Of a stretch of DNA of 42,490 bases, positions 15,836 through 24,514 are shown one piece after another. A program made the translations under genes and the position numbers. This DNA comes from Sabulitectum sp964604135. GTDB lineage: Bacteria; Fermentibacterota; Fermentibacteria; Fermentibacterales; JCC-6. Within the stretch, counting starts at the first letter, position 1, and each line of letters starts with the position of its first letter. The notes under the pieces are model-generated. The model saw only the letters and a list, made by a program, of their open reading frames with translations. It had not been told where the DNA came from and made no database searches. The DNA lies in assembly GCA_964604135.1 (NCBI GenBank), contig CAZRXU010000011.1:1-42490 (forward strand). The letters are read 5' to 3'.

Positions 15836-16858
15836 ATGGCACTGGAATCTGTTGTAAGGGCCGACAGTACAGGCGCGATGGAAGAGCGGGACTTTGTTAG
15901 TTTAAGACCAAAAAGTTTTGCTGAATACATTGGTCAGCGTGAGCTTATAGAGAACCTCAAGATTGCCGTTCAGGCAGCCCGTGAGAGAGGTGAACCCCTA
16001 GATCATCTGCTTTTCCACGGTCCTCCCGGGCTTGGGAAAACAACTCTTGCCTATGTGATTGCTGAAGAGATGCAGGCAGAAATTATCTGCACTTCCGGTC
16101 CGGCCCTGGAGCGACCTGCAGACCTTGTAGGAATACTCACCAATCTGAAAAGGGGTGATGTTCTGTTCATAGACGAGATTCACAGGTTGCCCAGAATTGT
16201 AGAAGAATACATCTATCCGGCCATGGAAGATTTCGAAATTGATATGGTAATTGATCCCGGTCCCCATGCCCGTACAGTTAAGCTTGAGTTAAATCGCTTT
16301 ACAATTGTAGGAGCTACCACACGGGCAGGCCTTATTACAGGCCCGCTTCGTGACAGGTTCGGGTTTTCACTTCACCTTGAGTTTTACGGTGTTAAAGACC
16401 TGCAGACTATAATTACCCGCTCAGCGGGTATTCTTTCCACAAAGATTACGGGAAAAGGCTCGGAGTCTATTGCATTTCGCTCTAGAGGAACCCCAAGAAT
16501 AGCAAACAGACTTCTCAGAAGAACCCGGGATTATGCGCAGGTTATGCGCCGCGGTGCCATCGATGAGGTTACTGCTATTGAAGCCATGGATATCAACGGA
16601 GTGGATGAAGCAGGTCTGGACAGGCTTGACAGAAACTATCTTACAGCCATAGTGAAGCAGTACAGCGGCGGTCCTGTTGGGGTCAGTGCTATTGCTGCAA
16701 CGCTGAACGAAGAGAGGGATACGCTGATTGATGTGGTAGAGCCGTTTCTTCTTGCTAGAGGTTTTTTAAACCGAACCAGCAGGGGCAGAGTTGCTACGGC
16801 ACTTGCATACAGACACCTTGGTTTCACCAGGGCTGGTCAGGAAGAGCTTCCGCTGTGA
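15836..16858 (+). CDS. ruvB: Holliday junction branch migration ATPase RuvB
   Basis: RuvB is the hexameric AAA+ motor that drives branch migration. The 340-residue product has Walker A at 62-70 (GPPGLGKTT), Walker B at 113-116 (DEIH), sensor 1 in GATTRAG, the arginine-finger region GPLRDRFG, and sensor 2 in RGTPRIANRLLRR. The C-terminal winged helix carries the usual GPVGVSAIAATLNEE and RTSRGRVAT. It starts one base after the ruvA stop and overlaps queH by 4 bases (GTGA). Confidence 0.97.
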   Translation: MALESVVRADSTGAMEERDFVSLRPKSFAEYIGQRELIENLKIAVQAARERGEPLDHLLFHGPPGLGKTTLAYVIAEEMQAEIICTSGPALERPADLVGILTNLKRGDVLFIDEIHRLPRIVEEYIYPAMEDFEIDMVIDPGPHARTVKLELNRFTIVGATTRAGLITGPLRDRFGFSLHLEFYGVKDLQTIITRSAGILSTKITGKGSESIAFRSRGTPRIANRLLRRTRDYAQVMRRGAIDEVTAIEAMDINGVDEAGLDRLDRNYLTAIVKQYSGGPVGVSAIAATLNEERDTLIDVVEPFLLARGFLNRTSRGRVATALAYRHLGFTRAGQEELPL

Positions 16859-17400
16859 AGATTCTGCTCCATATCTGTTGCGCACCGTGTGCTACAGCAG
16901 TGGTGGAAAATCTTCGGGCAGACGGATACGATGTTACAGGCTTCTTTTACAACCCTTCAATTCATCCCTGGAAAGAGTTTAAGCGACGGATGGATACACT
17001 GAAGGAATGGGCGCCAACAATCGACCTTCCTGTGATATACAGTACAGATTATCCTCTTGAAGACAACATCAGAATGCTGCTTGGAAATACCAACCGGTGC
17101 TTTTCCTGTTTCAGCGACAGAATGAACAGAACTGCACAACAGACACAGAAACTGGGTATAGAGCAGTTTACAACAACATTGACAGTAAGCCCTTATCAGA
17201 ACCAGAGGTTGTTAATTGAGGCTGGAGAAGCAGCATCAGCCATTCATGGTGTCCGGTACCTACACAGGGACTACAGAAGCAGCTACCGAAGATCAATTGA
17301 ATTATCCCGTGGTTTGCATATGTACCGTCAGCCGTACTGTGGCTGCGTATTCAGCGAGCGGGACCGCTATCTAAAAATCAAATCCCCAGGGCAAGTGTAA
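16855..17400 (+). CDS. queH: Epoxyqueuosine reductase QueH
   Basis: QueH (former DUF208) carries out the last step in making the tRNA nucleoside queuosine, reducing epoxyqueuosine in place of the cobalamin enzyme QueG. The 181-residue product has the conserved metal-binding cysteines C8, C9 and C12 (HICCAPC), C82 and C85 (RCFSCF), and C162 and C164 (YCGCVFS), plus the family segments FYNPSIHPWKEFKRR and TTLTVSPYQN. It starts with GTG overlapping the ruvB stop, so it belongs to the ruv operon. Confidence 0.93.
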   Translation: MKILLHICCAPCATAVVENLRADGYDVTGFFYNPSIHPWKEFKRRMDTLKEWAPTIDLPVIYSTDYPLEDNIRMLLGNTNRCFSCFSDRMNRTAQQTQKLGIEQFTTTLTVSPYQNQRLLIEAGEAASAIHGVRYLHRDYRSSYRRSIELSRGLHMYRQPYCGCVFSERDRYLKIKSPGQV

Positions 17401-17413
17401 CCCATATTGGGTA

Positions 17414-17439
17414 TTGACCTGCTTTTGTTTTGATATAAT
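17414..17439 (+). promoter_or_regulatory. Promoter for the FG-GAP protein gene
   Basis: A perfect -10 hexamer, TATAAT (17434-17439), follows TTGACC (17414-17419). The 14-base spacer is shorter than ideal, so the -35 assignment is less certain than the -10. It lies in the gap after queH, about 50 bases before the start codon. Confidence 0.45.
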
Positions 17440-17491
17440 AGTCAAGCGGTGTTAGTTGCACGCAATTACAGTATCTATTAGGAGGGGCAAT

Positions 17492-19318
17492 ATGAGGTAT
17501 TTACTTCTGATGCTGGCTCTGGGTTTCTGTTTTCCGCTTTTTGCGGAAAGTGAAACGCAGACCGATTGGGCTGGAGGGCCTGGAATCCAAGGGCCTGTTA
17601 CAGACTGGCAGGACAGATTCTATCTGTCTGGTGATATGGACTGGGACACAACTCCCGGTCAACTCAAACTCATCGTTAATCGCGATGAGAATCAGATAGC
17701 TGCCGCAGATGGCCCTACCTATGTTATCGCCATGGACATGGATCAGGATGGTGATATGGATGTGGCAGGTTGTGCATATAATTCCGGTGAGGTATTCTGG
17801 AGTAAAAACACCAATGGACAGGGTACCACATGGAGCAGGTATGTGATAGGAAATATCAGTACCCCGAGATTTATTGCAGCAGCAGACTTTGATGGTAATG
17901 GATACCGTGATATAGTTGCTTCAAGCGATTCCGAAAATAAAATTGTTCTTTTTCTGTGTGCGCCTGACGGATGGTATCCCGGAACAACTATTGCAACGAA
18001 TTTTGATGCCAGACAGATAAGAGCTGTTGATGTGAATCAGGATGGGCTTACCGATATTGTCGGTGTATCATCATATTCAGGGGATGTGTGTTGGTGGAAG
18101 AACAACGGTACATCGGTCGGCTGGAGCCAGAATTATATTGATGGTGCCCTTATGGGGGCATTCACCTGCGATGTAGGAGATTTCAACGGAGACGGGCATC
18201 CGGATGTTGTAGCAGCGAGCAATTCTCAGAATGATGTTGTTGCGTACATAGCCCAGAGCCCGTTCGGTTACTCCTGGGATAAGTACACACTCGAAACTAA
18301 TTATCATCATCCTGTATCTGTTGCTACCGCAGATTACAACAACGATGGAAAAGATGACTTCGCCATAGCTTCTTCCTACGGATCTGGAAATCTCAGGTGG
18401 TATGATTTTCTCGATACGCAGAGTTCCTGGGTGTATCACGTTATGTCAGGTGCCGGAGCCCAGAGCATATATGACATTGCTGCACACGACATGGATGGAG
18501 ATGGTTACCCTGAGATTATGGCTGCCAGCTACGGTGAAAACCGTATATTCTGGTGCAAAAACAAGGAATATCTCGGCGAAAACTGGGAAATACATCCGGT
18601 TTCATCCTATTTTGGGGGAGCACTCGGTGTTTCCGCAGGAGACATGGATGGAGATGGTGTTCCTGACGTGCTTGGATGCGCGTTCACGGGAGACAAGGTC
18701 AGCTGGTGGAGAGTCAGCGGTTTCACAACCCCAAGTACAGTAACAAGCTCAATACTGGATATACAGCCGCCGAACCCAGGCAGAGCTGTTTGGGAGTATC
18801 TGTACTGGTCCGCGACCCTGCCTACGGGAACAGGGGTTCGTGTACGTCTTAAAACATCATATAGCTCGGGAAGTATGGGTTCATGGAGTGCATGGATCAA
18901 TTCAGCAACAACTCTGGGTTCGCTTGTCGCCCAGGGTGGACAGTACCTTCAGTACCAGGCTGAGCTGTACACCAGCAATCCCAATGTAACACCTTCCCTG
19001 AAGGATATTACAGTTCTCTGGAATCCTGTGAGTATTGAGGATGAGGGAAGTGCTCCTGCTGATGGCAGAAAAGTCTGGCTTACATCAGGTAACCCCGTTT
19101 CTGGAGCATTTTCTGTGGGCTACAATGTAGAGCAGGCCGGGTTCGTAGACATTGCCGTTTACGATGTAACAGGAAGAACTGTTGCTGTGATAGGCCGTGG
19201 CGATATGGAGGCCGGTCAGTACACTGGAATGGTAACAGATTTGCCTGCCGGTTCGTACGCTGTGGTGATGCAGACTTCAGGCGAGTTTGCGGCACAGAGA
19301 GTGATGGTTATTGAATAA
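17492..19318 (+). CDS. Secreted FG-GAP/VCBS-repeat propeller protein with C-terminal sorting-type domain
   Basis: The 608-residue exported protein has a signal peptide (MRYLLLMLALGFCFPLFA). It carries seven calcium-binding D-x-D-x-D-G repeats between about residues 80 and 420, for example DMDQDGDMD, DFNGDGHPD and DMDGDGYPE. They recur at about 45-60 residue spacing, as in the seven blades of an integrin-like FG-GAP beta-propeller. A beta-sandwich segment follows (about 430-515), then a FlgD-like / type IX secretion tail (VYDVTGRTV, LPAGSYAVVM). The start ATG has a strong SD (GGAGGGG); 12 codons open upstream lack one. It probably acts in adhesion or as a surface protein. It has its own promoter and terminator. 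Confidence 0.85.
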   Translation: MRYLLLMLALGFCFPLFAESETQTDWAGGPGIQGPVTDWQDRFYLSGDMDWDTTPGQLKLIVNRDENQIAAADGPTYVIAMDMDQDGDMDVAGCAYNSGEVFWSKNTNGQGTTWSRYVIGNISTPRFIAAADFDGNGYRDIVASSDSENKIVLFLCAPDGWYPGTTIATNFDARQIRAVDVNQDGLTDIVGVSSYSGDVCWWKNNGTSVGWSQNYIDGALMGAFTCDVGDFNGDGHPDVVAASNSQNDVVAYIAQSPFGYSWDKYTLETNYHHPVSVATADYNNDGKDDFAIASSYGSGNLRWYDFLDTQSSWVYHVMSGAGAQSIYDIAAHDMDGDGYPEIMAASYGENRIFWCKNKEYLGENWEIHPVSSYFGGALGVSAGDMDGDGVPDVLGCAFTGDKVSWWRVSGFTTPSTVTSSILDIQPPNPGRAVWEYLYWSATLPTGTGVRVRLKTSYSSGSMGSWSAWINSATTLGSLVAQGGQYLQYQAELYTSNPNVTPSLKDITVLWNPVSIEDEGSAPADGRKVWLTSGNPVSGAFSVGYNVEQAGFVDIAVYDVTGRTVAVIGRGDMEAGQYTGMVTDLPAGSYAVVMQTSGEFAAQRVMVIE

Positions 19319-19331
19319 TTAGAAAATTCAG

Positions 19332-19372
19332 AGAGCCCGGTATCTGGTTTGCAGGTACCGGGCTCTTTTTTT
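19332..19372 (+). terminator. Rho-independent terminator
   Basis: A perfect 11-base stem (19332-19342 with 19356-19366) with a 13-base loop is followed by seven T residues. It ends transcription of the FG-GAP gene. The T run includes the stop codon of the convergent pyrI gene. Confidence 0.92.
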
Positions 19373-19832
19373 ATTCAGGTGCGGTGAGGTTTTCCGGGAA
19401 AATTTCTGTGACCCTTTCGCAGTACTGGCAACGGTAGGTCATTCTGTCTTTGTCTTCAAGCTCGAAGTGCCTGTGGGCACCGAGCTTGTTGGTGGCGCAG
19501 TTCGGGTTGGGGCACTGCATTACTCCGTAAACAGACCGTGGAACAGAGATAATTCTTTTCTCACTTACCTTTCCATCTTTTATAATGTTGATTGTTGCAT
19601 CGGGAGCAATCAGGGCAATGGTATCTGTTTCACTTTCCAACAGGATTCGGTTCTCAATTTTAAGGATATCTTTTCCGTTTGGAAGGCGTTTTGACTGGAA
19701 ACCAACTCCTATTGTAAAGATACCTTCGTTACCCAGACCAAGGATTTCAACAACCTTCAGTGCAAGGGGTGTGGGGATGTGATCGATTACAGTCCCATTA
19801 TTGATTGCGTAAACTTTGTATGCTCTTTCCAT
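19371..19832 (-). CDS. pyrI: Aspartate carbamoyltransferase regulatory subunit
   Basis: PyrI binds CTP/ATP and confers feedback control on PyrB. The 153-residue product has the allosteric N-terminal domain (YKVYAINNGTVIDHIP, GVGFQSKRLPNGKDILKIEN) and the C-terminal zinc site C107, C112, C135 and C138 (CPNPNC and CQYC) that bonds to PyrB. The length equals that of the E. coli subunit. Its ATG overlaps the pyrB stop (TGATG), with GGAGG upstream. A class B, PyrI-regulated enzyme is implied. Confidence 0.96.
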   Translation of the reverse strand: MERAYKVYAINNGTVIDHIPTPLALKVVEILGLGNEGIFTIGVGFQSKRLPNGKDILKIENRILLESETDTIALIAPDATINIIKDGKVSEKRIISVPRSVYGVMQCPNPNCATNKLGAHRHFELEDKDRMTYRCQYCERVTEIFPENLTAPE

Positions 19833-20755
19833 CAGTTGATACCTCCGGTAACAAGACCCAGAAGAGCCTGTCTGGTGGGAACACCATTGTGAGCCTGGGT
19901 GAAGTATATGGCATTGGGAGTGCTGTCGACCTCCTCTGCGATCTCATCAACCCTTGGTAGCGGGTGCATAATCCTTACCTGTTCTCCCAAAGATGAAATC
20001 GTGTCTCTGGTGATCCTGTAGCCGTGGGCTACATTCTTGTATTCAAGGGGATCTCCGAATCTTTCCTTCTGAATTCTGGTTACATAAAGAACGTCGAGGT
20101 TCATGTCTGCTGCATCCTCAGGGGTATCCGCAGTACGGAATGAAACGTTCTTTTCGCGAAGATCAGACAGAATGTTGGCTGGCATTTTCAAAGATGGAGG
20201 AGAAATGAAGACCATTTCTGCATCGAACAGAGACATTGCATGGGTAAGTGAATGAACAGTTCTTCCGTACTTCAGATCACCCATGATTCCAATTTTGAGG
20301 TTCTCGAGACGGCCAAATTCTTCGTATATGGTGAACATATCCAGAAACGTCTGTGTGGGGTGCTGGTTTGCGCCATCTCCTGCGTTGATTACAGGAACAG
20401 ATGCAACTTCACTGGCAAGTCTTGCTGCTCCTTCAACAGGATGACGGATTACCATTGCATCACAGTATCCGGTAACAGTGCGTATGGAATCGGCAAAGGA
20501 TTCGCCCTTCTTTTGAGATGAAGATCCGGGATCAGCAAAACCAAAGACACTTCCGCCGCTTTTCACCACAGCCGACTCGAATGAGAGCCTTGTTCTTGTG
20601 GAAGGCTCGAAGAAAAGAGAAGCAATTGTTTTGTTCTGCAGGCAGCCTTTATGTCTGCCCGATTTTACTTCTCCTGCTGTGGTAACAACGGTCCACAGGT
20701 CTTTGGTAGTCATGTCCCGCAGAGAGATTATGTTTCGGTTCTTGAACGAACTCAC
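19832..20755 (-). CDS. pyrB: Aspartate carbamoyltransferase catalytic subunit
   Basis: PyrB condenses carbamoyl phosphate with aspartate, the committed step of pyrimidine synthesis. The 307-residue product has the carbamoyl-phosphate loop FFEPSTRTRLSFE (residues 49-60), the SSSQKKGES loop with the catalytic lysine, NAGDGANQHPTQ, GDLKYGRTVHSL, and HPLPRVDEI. It starts with GTG behind an excellent SD (GGAGG) located in the 12-base gap after the upstream HTH-EIIA gene. The three genes read as one operon. Confidence 0.96.
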   Translation of the reverse strand: MSSFKNRNIISLRDMTTKDLWTVVTTAGEVKSGRHKGCLQNKTIASLFFEPSTRTRLSFESAVVKSGGSVFGFADPGSSSQKKGESFADSIRTVTGYCDAMVIRHPVEGAARLASEVASVPVINAGDGANQHPTQTFLDMFTIYEEFGRLENLKIGIMGDLKYGRTVHSLTHAMSLFDAEMVFISPPSLKMPANILSDLREKNVSFRTADTPEDAADMNLDVLYVTRIQKERFGDPLEYKNVAHGYRITRDTISSLGEQVRIMHPLPRVDEIAEEVDSTPNAIYFTQAHNGVPTRQALLGLVTGGIN

Positions 20756-20767
20756 AGTTCCTCCTGT

Positions 20768-21490
20768 TCAATTCTTTGTGCCGGAACTGATCACTCTTAG
20801 TTCACGGCGGTATACCAGATCTATGACTTCCTCGTGCGATTCTGCGCACAGGATGGCATCAATAAATTCACTGCTTCTTAACAGCCTATTCAGGCGGGCG
20901 AGAATGTGCACATGCCGGTGGGAATTCGGGAAGAGAAGAAGAAAGAAAAGCGATGTCAGCCTTCCACTTGGCTCACCGAATGGAAGGGGATGTGGTGAGA
21001 TAACAAGCAGAAGCAGTTCCTTCTCTATGTACATACGGTTTATCTCTAGAGGGTGAATCAGGGCGGCTCCGCATTTAAGAGCAGTTGAAACTACCTCTTC
21101 CCGAAGTTCAAGTTGCCCGCGCAGTTCAGCGGCATCGTAAATTGCTCCCAGCTCCACTGCTTTCAGTGAAATATAGCGGAGGATGCTTGACCTGGTAGAA
21201 GTTTTACCCGGGAATTGAATTTCACTTTCGGTAAGAAGATGAGTAATCCCGCATGAAAAAGGATCCAGACCGGCACCGTCTGCAGAAGAATAGTCTGCAC
21301 GCATAAGTCTTTCAGATGTGAGCGAAGTAAAGTTATCGGCAAACCAGTTAAGCACATCTTCCCTGTGGAAAACAACATCTCCGTGTTTGTTTATTCCCTT
21401 GAGCATGCTGGACTTGATAGCCTTTCTGGTATCCGGGAGGCTTTGCCCCAGAAATCTGGCTACATCAGTTTCTGAAAGAAACACACTCAT
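20768..21490 (-). CDS. HTH-PTS EIIA (PtsN-like) two-domain regulator
   Basis: The 240-residue protein joins two domains. Residues 1-50 resemble an excisionase/MerR-type winged helix (SETDVARFLGQSLPDTRKAI, then HGDVVFHREDVLNWF). Residues about 95-235 resemble a fructose/nitrogen-type PTS EIIA domain: REEVVSTALKCGAALIHPLE places the phosphorylatable histidine at H146, and HVHILARLNRLLRSSEFIDAI matches the closing helices. No EI or HPr gene is in the window. It is the first gene of an operon with pyrB and pyrI, so it may tie pyrimidine synthesis to phosphotransfer or nitrogen status; that link is inference. The ATG has an SD (GGAG). Confidence 0.78.
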   Translation of the reverse strand: MSVFLSETDVARFLGQSLPDTRKAIKSSMLKGINKHGDVVFHREDVLNWFADNFTSLTSERLMRADYSSADGAGLDPFSCGITHLLTESEIQFPGKTSTRSSILRYISLKAVELGAIYDAAELRGQLELREEVVSTALKCGAALIHPLEINRMYIEKELLLLVISPHPLPFGEPSGRLTSLFFLLLFPNSHRHVHILARLNRLLRSSEFIDAILCAESHEEVIDLVYRRELRVISSGTKN

Positions 21491-21505
21491 CAGACTACTC
21501 CTAAA

Positions 21506-21534
21506 TTGTTGAACCTCGTCCCGCTAATTATACT
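21506..21534 (+). promoter_or_regulatory. pepT promoter, overlapping a divergent -10 box
   Basis: TTGTTG (21506-21511) and TATACT (21529-21534) are 17 bases apart on the plus strand. On the minus strand the same spot reads as a perfect TATAAT (21532-21527) directed toward the pyr operon, with a weak TTCAAG 17 bases before it. The two divergent promoters therefore seem to share bases. Confidence 0.45.
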
Positions 21535-21565
21535 AACACTTCCAGACCACTTGAAAGGAGCCCCG

Positions 21566-22783
21566 ATGAGTTCTGTGTCAGAGAGATTTTTAAGATACGC
21601 GGTTGTTTCAACTGCTTCCGATCCGAACAGTGCGACCAGTCCCAGCAGTTCAAGGCAGTTTGATCTTCTTAAAATTCTGGAAGGGGAATTGCTTGATCTT
21701 GGTATGGAGGATGTGTACCTGTCGGGGACAGGCGTTCTTTACGCCAGAGTTCCCGGAGGGGTTTCTGAAGATACTATTGGGCTGATTGCTCATGTGGACA
21801 CTTCTCCCGATTCGCCAGGCGAAGGCGTTAAACCTCAACTTCACACAAACTGGGATGGAGAGCCCATTGAATTGTCGGAAGGAATCGTTATAGATCCGGC
21901 AGAATGTGCGGACATGCTGCGCTATAAAGGCGGCACAATTATCACCACAGACGGTACCACTCTTCTGGGATCCGATGACAAGTCCGGCATTGCGGTTATT
22001 ATGGAAACATGCAAATGGCTTATTGAAAACCTGGAGATTCCTCACCCGAAGGTTGTTGTTGCTTTCACTCCCGATGAAGAAGTTGGCCGTGGTATGGACA
22101 ATTTCGATGTAGACAGGTTCGGAGCTGATTTTGCTTATACCGTTGATGGCGGGGAGGTTACAGAGGTTTCTTCTGAAACTTTTAACGCCTGGTCAGCCAA
22201 CTGGAGAATTACCGGGCAAGAGGTGCACCCTGGAAGTGCATCCGGTACCATGGTAAATGCCGTAAGAATTGCCGGAGAGTTGATTGCCCTGATGCGTTCG
22301 GAGGAAATGCCTGAAAACAGTTCCGGCATGGAGGGTTACGACTACCCTCTGTATGTACAGGGAACCACAGCTTCCGCAGAGGTAAAAGTGATTCTTCGAG
22401 ATTTCACAACCGAGGGCATGGTGAGTCGGCGCAAGAGAATGGAGACTATAAGAGACTGTCTTGTCTCACTTTTCCCAGGTTCTCAAATAGAGCTGACTAT
22501 GAAAGAGCAGTACAGCAATCCAGGTGAGATCCTGAAAAGAGACAGAAGACTTGTTGACTATGCGCTGGAAGGTTTTCGGCAGTGCGGTATCGAGGTTCGT
22601 GAAGGTTCAATCAGGGGTGGTACAGACGGTTCTAGATTGAGCTTTATGGGTGTTCCAACAGCTAACCTTCCAACAGGCGGGGAGCTGTTTCATTCCAGAA
22701 GGGAATGGGTAGCCGAAGAAGGTCTTGATATTGCGCTGCAGGGTATAAAAAACACATTGAAAATATGGGGGGAATTGCGCTAG
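21566..22783 (+). CDS. pepT: Tripeptide aminopeptidase PepT
   Basis: PepT (M20B) removes the N-terminal residue from tripeptides in the cytosol using two zinc ions. The 405-residue product has the first metal site H76 and D78 (LIAHVDTSPD), the bridging aspartate in LLGSDDKSG (137-138), the catalytic base and ligand E171-E172 (TPDEEVGRG), the dimer-domain VHPGSASGTMVNA, and the last histidine in GELFHSRREW. The ATG at 21566 is behind AAAGGAG; 20 codons open upstream lack one. It fits with PepD and the secreted peptidase in a peptide-using metabolism. Confidence 0.95.
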   Translation: MSSVSERFLRYAVVSTASDPNSATSPSSSRQFDLLKILEGELLDLGMEDVYLSGTGVLYARVPGGVSEDTIGLIAHVDTSPDSPGEGVKPQLHTNWDGEPIELSEGIVIDPAECADMLRYKGGTIITTDGTTLLGSDDKSGIAVIMETCKWLIENLEIPHPKVVVAFTPDEEVGRGMDNFDVDRFGADFAYTVDGGEVTEVSSETFNAWSANWRITGQEVHPGSASGTMVNAVRIAGELIALMRSEEMPENSSGMEGYDYPLYVQGTTASAEVKVILRDFTTEGMVSRRKRMETIRDCLVSLFPGSQIELTMKEQYSNPGEILKRDRRLVDYALEGFRQCGIEVREGSIRGGTDGSRLSFMGVPTANLPTGGELFHSRREWVAEEGLDIALQGIKNTLKIWGELR

Positions 22784-22857
22784 TATTTTCCCCTTGCCCT
22801 GATGGCATTCTGTACCTATTATCTGTAACGGGGGATGCGTGTATGGAGAGGGGTAAA

Positions 22858-23373
22858 ATGAGGTTGTCGGTATCTACTGTACTGGTTTTTCTGATTGCCG
22901 GGTTTGTACAGGCGGATAATGCCGAGTCGGACTCTCTGGTTCGGCTGACTGTGAGTGATTTCATGCTGGCTCTCCAGTCTGGAGATGGCCCAACTGCTTC
23001 GGCTATGTTCTCATCTCATGCTATGGATCAGGTTGATGTAATGCTGGTTACAGTGAAGCAGAATCTTAGCAGAGATCCAGAGACAACCATGAGTCATCTG
23101 ATGAACGTGGGCTACGCCGTTGAACTTAAAGAGGCGGAAGACTGGAAAACAGAAGACTACCTCGCCGCCACCCTTTCTCTTCCCGTAATGAGTGCCAGGT
23201 ATGTACCTTACGAAATTGAGATTTCTGCAGTTACTCTGGATAACAGGAATGCAGTTGTTGATATGGTATTTCGAACTGCAGCTGGTGTAGAAATTCCTCA
23301 GCAGGCAGTGTTGTCGTTTGAAGACGATGTGTGGAAAGTTACAAGTTTCATGGGAATCACAGCGTTCCCATAA
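22858..23373 (+). CDS. Hypothetical secreted protein, possible NTF2-like domain
   Basis: The 171-residue product has a signal peptide (MRLSVSTVLVFLIAGFVQA). The mature part starts with a helix containing VSDFMLALQSGDGPTASAMFSS and ends in strands (EIEISAVTLDNRNAVVDMVFRT, SFEDDVWKVTSF). This helix-then-sheet pattern resembles small NTF2-like / DUF4878-type exported proteins, but the match is weak. Two ATGs (22843, 22858) are plausible; the second gives the cleaner signal peptide. The stop codon touches the stop of the convergent radical SAM gene with no base between them. The function is unknown. Confidence 0.65.
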   Translation: MRLSVSTVLVFLIAGFVQADNAESDSLVRLTVSDFMLALQSGDGPTASAMFSSHAMDQVDVMLVTVKQNLSRDPETTMSHLMNVGYAVELKEAEDWKTEDYLAATLSLPVMSARYVPYEIEISAVTLDNRNAVVDMVFRTAAGVEIPQQAVLSFEDDVWKVTSFMGITAFP

Positions 23374-24378
23374 TTACTGCCGGGCTTTTGTAACTTCAAC
23401 TGTTCTCGATGTTACTTCCGGGCACTGGAGGCAGTTGTCTGTGTCTTTGAATTTACCGTTTCTCAGCCTTTTGTATTCTGTTCCCCGCCAGATTTTATCA
23501 AAGCCTTCAAGCACATTGCCAAGCGGGAATTCCGTGTTCCAGTAGGGGCACGGAAAAACCGAGCCATGGGGGTCTATGAACACAGTGTCATGCAGGTAGG
23601 AGCATGGATGAGCCGACTTGCGGTCGGTGATCTCACTGGAAAGATGAAACTCTACACCGAGATTGCCGGCAGTCTGCTCCGCGCGGTCTACCTGTTCTTT
23701 CGCTTCTGCTGAATTCAGGTTGACTACCCTGTCTATGGTGTTAAGCCCTTCGTACGGAACAAGTGGTACCACCCCAACTGATACCGCACGGTACCTCGCT
23801 GCAAGCTTTACAATATCTTCCAGTTGGTGGAGATTGGCCTTTTGCAGGGTTGTGCTGAACCCGATCATAGGAAACAGTTTGCTGCCACGCCCGGCTACCA
23901 GTTTTTCCACCATGGCCAGAATTTCTCCCAGGTTTGCACCATCTCTTATAAAGCTATGCGTTTCGTTGTCTGTACCGTCAATTGATACGAAGAAGCTTGT
24001 TGGCGGAAATCTCAGAATACTGTGAATTAGTTTATCGGTAAGAAGTGTTCCGTTTGTAACCATCTGTCTGTAGGGAACCCCGCTTTCGTACAGGGCCTGA
24101 AGGTGGTGGATAAAATTCGGGTTTGCCAGCGGTTCAGCCCCGCACGAAATGCCCACTGTTCTTGCAAGTGGAAATACTTCAGACCTGATTATCTGAAACA
24201 CTTCAGTGCTCATGTGTGTCCATTTTCTTGATGGGTCATTGTCGGAAAGCCTCATGGGACACATGGAACATCTTAAGTTACAGTGATTTGTGGTATCCAT
24301 TCTTACAGTTAAACGCCTTCGGGGATGAACCGGGCGAAAGAATGGAAAGCTATTTTTTCTTGCAATCAGATTTTTCAG
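23374..24378 (-). CDS. Radical SAM protein with SPASM-like C-terminus, probable non-ATG start
   Basis: The protein carries the radical SAM cluster motif TNHCNLRCSMCP, GISCGAEPL, and the strand motifs TNGTLL and FVSIDGTDNETH. A C-terminal cysteine region (HPCSYLHD, FPCPYWN, DNCLQCPEV) resembles the SPASM/twitch domain that binds extra Fe-S clusters, used in peptide or enzyme maturation. The first ATG (24300) would start inside the beta-strand before the cluster loop. Coding-like sequence continues upstream in frame (FFRPVHPRRRLTVR) to a CTG at 24376-24378 with GGGGGGG 5-6 bases before it, giving 334 residues. The alternative is a missing base in that G7 run. The substrate is unknown. Confidence 0.82.
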   Translation of the reverse strand: MKNLIARKNSFPFFRPVHPRRRLTVRMDTTNHCNLRCSMCPMRLSDNDPSRKWTHMSTEVFQIIRSEVFPLARTVGISCGAEPLANPNFIHHLQALYESGVPYRQMVTNGTLLTDKLIHSILRFPPTSFFVSIDGTDNETHSFIRDGANLGEILAMVEKLVAGRGSKLFPMIGFSTTLQKANLHQLEDIVKLAARYRAVSVGVVPLVPYEGLNTIDRVVNLNSAEAKEQVDRAEQTAGNLGVEFHLSSEITDRKSAHPCSYLHDTVFIDPHGSVFPCPYWNTEFPLGNVLEGFDKIWRGTEYKRLRNGKFKDTDNCLQCPEVTSRTVEVTKARQ

Positions 24379-24514
24379 TTCTGCCCCCCCTCGAAGGCAA
24401 AATGATAATTCAACTGGTGTAAGGTTGCAAACAGCCCGACAGGTGGATTATTGTAGTGTTCTGAAGTATCCTGCTCGCTATTTTCAAGTACAATTCAGGA
24501 AGGGGTTTTCCTGT

